Source of the DNA: Actinomycetes bacterium
Lineage (GTDB): Bacteria; Actinomycetota; Coriobacteriia; Coriobacteriales; Eggerthellaceae
Reading direction: 5' to 3'
DNA length: 10,626 nucleotides
Assembly (NCBI GenBank): GCA_023403475.1
Contig: JAEYEL010000179.1
Coordinates: 1 to 10,626 of the forward strand
Each line of letters begins with the position of its first letter. The stretch's first letter is position 1. The notes beneath the pieces were generated by a model that was not told where the DNA came from, ran no database searches, and was given only the letters and a program-made list of their open reading frames with translations. Below are positions 6,285-10,626 of the stretch, piece by piece. Position numbers and translations under genes: made by a program.

Positions 6285-6289
6285 ACGGC

Positions 6290-6871
6290 ATGGTTTTATG
6301 CGGGAAGGTTGCGGCGGTAAGCGGCGTTGCTTTGCACAGGAAGGCTGCGGCGGTAAGCGGCGTCGCGGTGCTTGCCTTAAGCCTTACCGGTTGCGGGTCG
6401 TCGTTTGAGGGAAGCGGATCGAAGGATGCCGCGAGCGCCGAACAGCTGGCGCTGCGCATCGACGATCCTTGGGCGGTAAGCATCCAATCCGACACGCAGA
6501 AGAAGGCTCAGGGCAATTTGACGGATGGCGTATACACCGGGGTAGGTCTTGGCATGGACGGGCTCGTTACGGTGACGCTCATGGTGCAGGACAACCGCAT
6601 CACCTGCTTGGAAACGACCCAAGAAGGCGAAACGCAGAGTGTTGGAGGATACGAGGCCATCCGCGATGGGCGCTACGCCGCCATGATAGACGCCGCCCAA
6701 GGTGCCGACATCGATGCGATAAGCGGCGCCACCATCACCACGGCGGGCGTGAGGCAAGCGGTGGCCGATGCGCTCGATCAGGCGGAGAAGGGCCAAGCGC
6801 GGCCTGCGGCAGAGGCGCAGGCCGCGAGCGAAGGCGCGACGGACGCGAAAGAGAAGGAGGCAGGGCGATGA
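6290..6871 (+). CDS. FMN-binding lipoprotein (electron carrier)
   Basis: A 193-residue exported lipoprotein with a covalently flavinylated FMN-binding domain. Residues 1-34 form a signal peptide ending in a lipobox (LTGC, lipidated Cys35), so it should be anchored on the outer face of the membrane. Residues about 75-165 are an FMN_bind domain like that of NqrC and the urocanate/fumarate reductase carriers; D142-A-I-S-G-A-T148 fits the ApbE flavinylation motif, with FMN expected on Thr148. The tail is Ala/Glu-rich and disordered. The stop overlaps the next start as ATGA, indicating translational coupling to the flavoprotein. In many related reductases this domain is fused to the catalytic subunit; here it is separate. 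No ApbE gene is in the window. The signal peptide contains a duplicated 12-residue segment. Confidence 0.88.
   Translation: MVLCGKVAAVSGVALHRKAAAVSGVAVLALSLTGCGSSFEGSGSKDAASAEQLALRIDDPWAVSIQSDTQKKAQGNLTDGVYTGVGLGMDGLVTVTLMVQDNRITCLETTQEGETQSVGGYEAIRDGRYAAMIDAAQGADIDAISGATITTAGVRQAVADALDQAEKGQARPAAEAQAASEGATDAKEKEAGR
6303..6366 (+). repeat. 36-bp duplication in the lipoprotein signal peptide
   Basis: A stretch of about 28 bases beginning GGAAGG at 6303 recurs at 6339 with two differences. It encodes GKVAAVSGVA and then RKAAAVSGVA. The period is exactly 12 codons. Confidence 0.8.
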
Positions 6872-8730
6872 GCGAGCAGGCGAAAGGGAAGGGGCGTGCC
6901 AAGGCGTTCGGTCTGACTCGCCGCGATTTTCTCGCACGCGCGGGAACCGTGGCGGCCGGGACGGCTGCGGCGAGCGTTTTGCCTCGCGCTTCGGCCCATG
7001 CCGTTCGCGAAAGTGCCATAGGCGACTGGGCGGCGGACGGTTCGCGCGATGTCGGGGTGCCGCTCAGTGCCGAGACGAATGCGAGCTGGGAGGACGGAAC
7101 TTTCCGCGAGCACAACGCGGCTGCCTTCCCGGCAAACGATGCCACGCCCATACCGCCGCGTTCCGTACCCGAGAAATGGGACATGGAATGCGATGTCTGC
7201 GTGGTGGGCGCGGGCGGCGGCGGCCTGAACGCGGCGGCGCGCGCGGTCGAGCTGGGTGCGCGGGTCATCTGCGTGGAGTCCATGGCGCTTCCCGGCGGAA
7301 ATGCGCAGTCGGCCGGCATGTGCGGCATCTTAGGCGGCTACAGCGGACAGGAGGAGAAGCGCTTCGCCTTCCCCAGCTATCCCTTCGATCCGAAGGCGCT
7401 CACCGACTGGGCGATGGACGAGTACCACTACGCGGCCGATCCCAAGCTCATTTACAAGATAGCCTGCGAAGGGGGCAGAAGCCTCGACTGGATGGCTTCA
7501 TGCGGCGTGAAATGGCGTTTGGGCGAGGTTCCCGTGTATGTGGCGCCGAAGAAATCCACACTCGACCATCATGTTCTCAAGATGAAGGACGCTACCGACG
7601 CCATGTTCTCCTACGGCCAGAGCAAAGGCGTCGAGTACCTGTTCAGGTGCCCGGCGGTCGCGCTCGTGCAGGATAAGGACGGGCGTATCGTGGGCCTTGT
7701 GGCCAAAGAGGAATTCGAGCGCGAGATCTACATCCACGCGCCAGGAGCCGTCATACTCACCGCCGGCGGCTTTTGCAACAACAAAGCGCTGCTCGAGAAG
7801 TACATCCCCACGGCGGCCATGGGCTGCGCGTCAAGCTATCTGGTGGGAGGCGAGCGCGGCGAGTGCTTCCGCATGGGGCTTGGCGTGGGCGCGGATGTTT
7901 CCGGGTTCAACAGCTCGGTATCGTTCGACGGCGGTGTTGACTGGCAGGCCGAAGGCGGGCAGTGGGCGCGTTTCCTCTACGACGGCATGACGCAACTTTC
8001 CCGTCAGCCGTGGCTTACCATCGACCGGTGCGGGAACCGTCTGCGCTACATGGACAGCCGCGTGGCCGAGGACGGGGCCTCCGCCATCTATGCGTTGGGC
8101 GACCTTGCCACCATCCAGATGGCCGTGCCGGGGCACCGCTCCTACGTCGTGTTCGACGCGAACTACGAAGAGCATCTGGCCGGCTTCGCTCAGGAGCACT
8201 GCCGCAAGCTCATCACGCCCGATTTGGAGCAGATAGACAAGGTGCCCGAGCACTATCGCGACTGGCATCACGGCGTGCAGGACGCGCTTGACGCCGACGT
8301 GTTGAAGAAGCGCGACACCTTGGAAGAGCTGGAACGCGACTTGGGCTTGGCGGAAGGCGTGTTGATCCGCGCCGTGGAAAAGTGGAACGAGTGCTGCGAA
8401 AAGGGCGAGGACGATTTTTTGTACCCCATGCCCGCCGAGTGGCTGCACGCCATTGTCACGCCGCCCTTCTACGGCTGTCGCATTGGCGGAAACCTCTACG
8501 GAACGAAGGCGGGGCTGCTCATCAACGAGGACATGCAGGTGGTGGGCACGGACGGGCGCGTGATACCAGGGCTGTACGCGGGTTGGCACACGGCAGGCGG
8601 CGCCTGTGGAGAAAACAGCTACGTGGGCGACCCCATCTTGGGTTCTCTCATGGGCGATGTAGGGCTGGCGTTCTGCGGCGGGTATCTGTGCGCAACGTCG
8701 GCGGTGGAACATGAGATGGTCGGCGCGTGA
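6868..8730 (+). CDS. Tat-exported FAD-dependent reductase (fumarate/urocanate reductase-like)
   Basis: A 620-residue exported flavoprotein, probably a terminal reductase for an organic electron acceptor. The ATG at 6868 has AAGGAGG seven bases before it and overlaps the previous stop. Residues 1-45 are a twin-arginine signal (LTRRDFL at 16-22, Ala-rich core, ASAHA cleavage region). FAD binding is shown by VVGAGGGGLNAA (112-123) with an acidic VE end to the next strand, and by GLYAGWHTAGG near the C terminus. GNR (389-391) followed by DSR398 aligns with the segment carrying the catalytic acid Arg of soluble fumarate reductases. The HTMGG segment is replaced by GCRIGG (536-541) and the ANRLGG Arg by ENSYVG (582-587), so carboxylate-binding residues are missing and fumarate is unlikely. 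No heme or FMN domain is fused; the upstream lipoprotein should supply electrons. A steroid or other enoyl-type substrate is possible, but unproven. Confidence 0.9.
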   Translation: MSEQAKGKGRAKAFGLTRRDFLARAGTVAAGTAAASVLPRASAHAVRESAIGDWAADGSRDVGVPLSAETNASWEDGTFREHNAAAFPANDATPIPPRSVPEKWDMECDVCVVGAGGGGLNAAARAVELGARVICVESMALPGGNAQSAGMCGILGGYSGQEEKRFAFPSYPFDPKALTDWAMDEYHYAADPKLIYKIACEGGRSLDWMASCGVKWRLGEVPVYVAPKKSTLDHHVLKMKDATDAMFSYGQSKGVEYLFRCPAVALVQDKDGRIVGLVAKEEFEREIYIHAPGAVILTAGGFCNNKALLEKYIPTAAMGCASSYLVGGERGECFRMGLGVGADVSGFNSSVSFDGGVDWQAEGGQWARFLYDGMTQLSRQPWLTIDRCGNRLRYMDSRVAEDGASAIYALGDLATIQMAVPGHRSYVVFDANYEEHLAGFAQEHCRKLITPDLEQIDKVPEHYRDWHHGVQDALDADVLKKRDTLEELERDLGLAEGVLIRAVEKWNECCEKGEDDFLYPMPAEWLHAIVTPPFYGCRIGGNLYGTKAGLLINEDMQVVGTDGRVIPGLYAGWHTAGGACGENSYVGDPILGSLMGDVGLAFCGGYLCATSAVEHEMVGA

Positions 8731-8755
8731 GCGCGGGCATGGGAAGGAGAATGCG

Positions 8756-9523
8756 ATGGGTGAGCAAATGAGGCGGCTGGCGCGGCCCTATGGGGTGCTT
8801 TTCGCCATAGGGCTCGTCATGGCGGTGGTGGCGCGTTTGGGGCTTTTCGCGGCCGATGTGACGGGCGTTCTGGCATACGACTACATTTCCGCATCGGATG
8901 TTCCCGTGCTCGATGTGGTGTGCTCCATTCTCACCGGCTCGGCGTTCGTGGCGTTTCTGGCGGCGGCGGGCTTGGCTTTGTGCGTGTCGTGTGCGGGCGC
9001 GGTGCTCTACGGTGCGCTTTTCGAGCGCGGATGCGCGTTGGCGGGTTCGAACGGCTCCGACGGTGGCGGCGCGCCCGGCGCGGTGAAGCCATGTCCGAAA
9101 ACGGCGTTTCTGTGGGGCTGGGCGACGGCTTTGGTGGCGCTTATCTGCCTGCTTGTCGTGATGAGCGGCATCTTTTCGCCGGTGCAGGTGTCGTCGATGA
9201 GCTCGAAGCTGCCGGCGGCGCCGGTGCTCGTGTTGGCCTTGGTGGTGTTCGCGGCGTTCCTCGGGACGCTGCTTGCCGCCGCCGCCATGACCGTCTGCGC
9301 CTGCGTGGCGCGCGCCCGGGCAAGGCACGGCCGCTTGGGCGCGAACCTGGTCATTGCCGCGCTTGCGTGCGGTATGGTGGTCGCTGCGCTCACCGTGGGC
9401 ACGTTTTCCGCCATCAACGTCGTGGGCATAAGCGCAGCCGCCGCAGGCGGTTGGTTCGCGGTCGATATTACGGCGAACCTGATCATCCTCTTCGCGGCGT
9501 ACGTGCTGACGAAGCGAGCGTAG
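8756..9523 (+). CDS. six-helix integral membrane protein of unknown function
   Basis: A 255-residue hydrophobic protein I do not recognise. Predicted helices are at about 12-30, 53-88 (one long or two short), 117-137, 155-182, 193-215 and 226-252, with a Gly/Ser/Pro-rich loop near 97-112. It is rich in Ala, Val and Leu, has about ten Cys, and shows no heme-type His pairs, CxxC or known motif. The ATG at 8756 is chosen for AAGGAG six bases before it; an earlier ATG at 8711 overlaps the flavoprotein and would add polar residues. It starts 25 bases after the reductase, so it is almost certainly in the same operon. It could anchor or feed electrons to the reductase pair, or transport the substrate; nothing in the sequence decides. 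The stop is followed at once by a strong hairpin. Confidence 0.75.
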   Translation: MGEQMRRLARPYGVLFAIGLVMAVVARLGLFAADVTGVLAYDYISASDVPVLDVVCSILTGSAFVAFLAAAGLALCVSCAGAVLYGALFERGCALAGSNGSDGGGAPGAVKPCPKTAFLWGWATALVALICLLVVMSGIFSPVQVSSMSSKLPAAPVLVLALVVFAAFLGTLLAAAAMTVCACVARARARHGRLGANLVIAALACGMVVAALTVGTFSAINVVGISAAAAGGWFAVDITANLIILFAAYVLTKRA

Positions 9524-9524
9524 C

Positions 9525-9566
9525 CGATCCGAGCTGAGTTCTGCTGAGACGAGTTCAGCTCGGTCG
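9525..9566. terminator. strong hairpin after the membrane-protein gene
   Basis: CCGAGCTGA (9529-9537) pairs perfectly with TCAGCTCGG (9555-9563), and CGA (9525-9527) with TCG (9564-9566) extends it past one bulged base. It starts two bases after the stop codon. There is no T-run on either strand, so it may be Rho-assisted, a transcript stabiliser or a bidirectional block. Confidence 0.55.
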
Positions 9567-9579
9567 AGGAAAACGCCCT

Positions 9580-9673
9580 TCCCGGTTGTCCGGGCGGCAA
9601 GCGCTTGGCCCTTTGCCGCCCGACGGCGCCCCTTGCCGCCCGACAGCGCGCCGCGACCCGACGGCGCCCCTTG
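9580..9673. repeat. structured GC-rich convergent intergenic region with repeats
   Basis: CGGGCGGCAA (9591-9600) pairs perfectly with TTGCCGCCCG (9613-9622); a second TTGCCGCCCG at 9633-9642 could replace it. CCCGG-TTGT-CCGGG at about 9581-9594 overlaps the first arm and, read on the minus strand, is followed by GTTTT, making it the best terminator candidate for the marR gene. CCCGACGGCGCCCCTTG occurs at 9619-9635 and 9657-9673, with a degenerate copy between, giving a period near 19-20 bp. No gene is seen at 9524-9686. Confidence 0.7.
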
Positions 9674-9686
9674 GTCGCGCCATCCC

Positions 9687-10626
9687 TTATAGCGGTTGCA
9701 GCTGGTTCAGCAGCGCAAGGCGAGCGGCCTCGTCTTTGCGCTGCTGGTCTCCTATGACCTCGCGGCTTGCGCTTATCACGGCGCGGCGGCCCTGCTCGTC
9801 GAGCTTGCCCCACATATGCTTGCGCGCGGACAAGTTAAGCGTTGCGGCTATCACGTGCTGCTGGCGTTTTCCTTCCTTTGTGGCCTTCAGGTAGACGGCC
9901 TTGTGGTCGATGGGGCTGGCAAGCCGCTGAACCCATCCTCGCGCAACCAGCGCGTCGGCGGCGCGCGCAACCGACGCAGGCGGCAAGCGAAGTTGTCGCG
10001 CGAGGTCGGAAGGGCGTGCGGGGCTGTTTATCTCGCCGAGACGCTGCATCACGCGGCATTCGAGAAACGACGCTCCGCATGTTTCCCGCAGCGCGCTTTC
10101 GAGCGCCTTGCGAACAAGCTCGAGCGATACGAGCGTGCGGGAGGCGAAATAACGCGAGGCGACGTCTTGCGAAAGAGGAGGGTCGATGGCCGCGCCTGCG
10201 GTGATGGATGCTTCCAGGAGGCTTTTGTACGTGGCGTTCTTTGTGGGGAAGAGCGTGTAGAGCTGTTCCACGATGGAATCGTTCGCGTGGGCTATGTGCT
10301 GCTCGCCCTTTGCGGTTATGCGGACGGCTCGCGTTCGCCCGTCTTGCTCTTCGCCCTGCGTCCGTTCGGCGAAACCGGCCTTCTCAAGCGCGTTCACCGC
10401 CTGCGTGACCACGTTGGGCTTCAGGTTGAGCAGCGCTTTCAGGGTGGTTTGCTGAAGGGCGGCGGGGGAGGCGCCCAGCAGTTTCACGAGCACGCGGTAC
10501 TGCGTGACGCTCAGATCGCTCGCTTCGTCCAGACCGCGTTTGAGCGCGTCGTGCGTCATTTCGAACGCCACGAAATACGACGAGTCGAGTGCGAGGTCTT
10601 CAACGAGGGCTGAGGCTTCGGTTTGC
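9687..10626 (-). CDS. tandem MarR-type transcriptional regulator (5' end outside window)
   Basis: The reading frame is open to the window edge, so the start lies beyond base 10626; the GTG at 10569-10571 is internal, because upstream codons (LDSSYFVAFE) resemble the matching part of the second half (ASRYFASRTL). The protein has two winged-helix MarR units. The first (about 10520-10304) has VTQYRVLVKLL, a recognition-helix region NVVTQAVNALEKAGF and the wing DGRTRAVRITAKGE. The second (about 10085-9869) has LECRVMQRLGE, ASVARAADALVARGW and the wing DHKAVYLKATKEGK. Both wings keep the usual basic pattern, so both may bind DNA; the fusion would act as a built-in dimer. It converges on the flavoprotein operon, so it probably controls genes to the right of the window. 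Confidence 0.88.
   Translation of the reverse strand, partial: QTEASALVEDLALDSSYFVAFEMTHDALKRGLDEASDLSVTQYRVLVKLLGASPAALQQTTLKALLNLKPNVVTQAVNALEKAGFAERTQGEEQDGRTRAVRITAKGEQHIAHANDSIVEQLYTLFPTKNATYKSLLEASITAGAAIDPPLSQDVASRYFASRTLVSLELVRKALESALRETCGASFLECRVMQRLGEINSPARPSDLARQLRLPPASVARAADALVARGWVQRLASPIDHKAVYLKATKEGKRQQHVIAATLNLSARKHMWGKLDEQGRRAVISASREVIGDQQRKDEAARLALLNQLQPL

Larger units (their letters stand above)
5984..6289. promoter_or_regulatory. divergent regulatory region between tetR and the flavoprotein operon
   Basis: About 300 bases, very AT-rich in its right half, with no gene. Toward tetR there is a promoter: TTGACG (reverse complement of 6071-6076), an 18-base spacer and TATCCT (reverse complement of 6047-6052). 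Toward the operon the candidates are weaker: TTGAAA (6086-6091), 18 bases, GATGAT (6110-6115), or the extended -10-like TGCTATCAT at 6120-6128 without a good -35. CGTCAAT occurs at 6071 and again at 6095. A plus start near 6122 would leave a leader of about 165 bases. Confidence 0.55.

Noticed and set aside
6469..6867. Upstream extension of the flavoprotein reading frame
   Set aside because: It overlaps the FMN lipoprotein in another frame, encodes Arg/His-rich nonsense and would bury the Tat signal; the ATG at 6868 has an ideal ribosome binding site.
7831..8712. Long antisense open frame opposite the flavoprotein gene, with similar ones at 221-658 and 1420-2166
   Set aside because: These are shadows of strongly coding sequence, some in high-GC DNA; the opposite strand has clear family motifs and ribosome binding sites.

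Overview
The window looks like chromosome of a high-GC anaerobic gut actinobacterium of the Eggerthellaceae (Coriobacteriia). The basis is a GC-rich coding style, a Tat-exported fumarate-reductase-like flavoprotein paired with an FMN-binding lipoprotein, a DUF5692-like membrane protein and a two-domain MarR regulator. The family call is inference from gene content, and the genus cannot be settled from sequence alone. Eight protein genes are supported, two of them cut by the window edges, plus one gene remnant.

Region 1 (1-1203) is the 3' part of asnS, carrying an unusual alanine-rich repeat insertion. Region 2 (about 1204-4320) is more AT-rich and looks like acquired DNA. It holds one self-contained restriction-modification gene with nuclease, adenine methylase and target-recognition regions in one chain. 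A 438-base stretch follows with a helically phased TGCAAAAG repeat array, the decayed 5' end of an ATPase gene and inverted repeats.

Region 3 (4321-9523) is a divergent cluster. On the minus strand, a TetR regulator is followed closely by a multi-pass DUF5692-like membrane protein. On the plus strand, an FMN-binding lipoprotein overlaps (ATGA) a Tat-signal FAD reductase, followed by a six-helix membrane protein. The shared intergenic region has tetR promoter elements overlapped by two inverted repeats and a 12-bp inverted repeat in the plus-strand leader. The simplest reading is a TetR-controlled anaerobic respiration module. Electrons would reach the flavinylated lipoprotein and then the exported flavoprotein, which reduces an unknown organic acceptor. 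The flavoprotein lacks residues that bind dicarboxylates in fumarate reductase, so the substrate is probably not fumarate.

Region 4 (9524-10626) is a structured GC-rich convergent intergenic region, then a minus-strand tandem MarR regulator that runs off the window.
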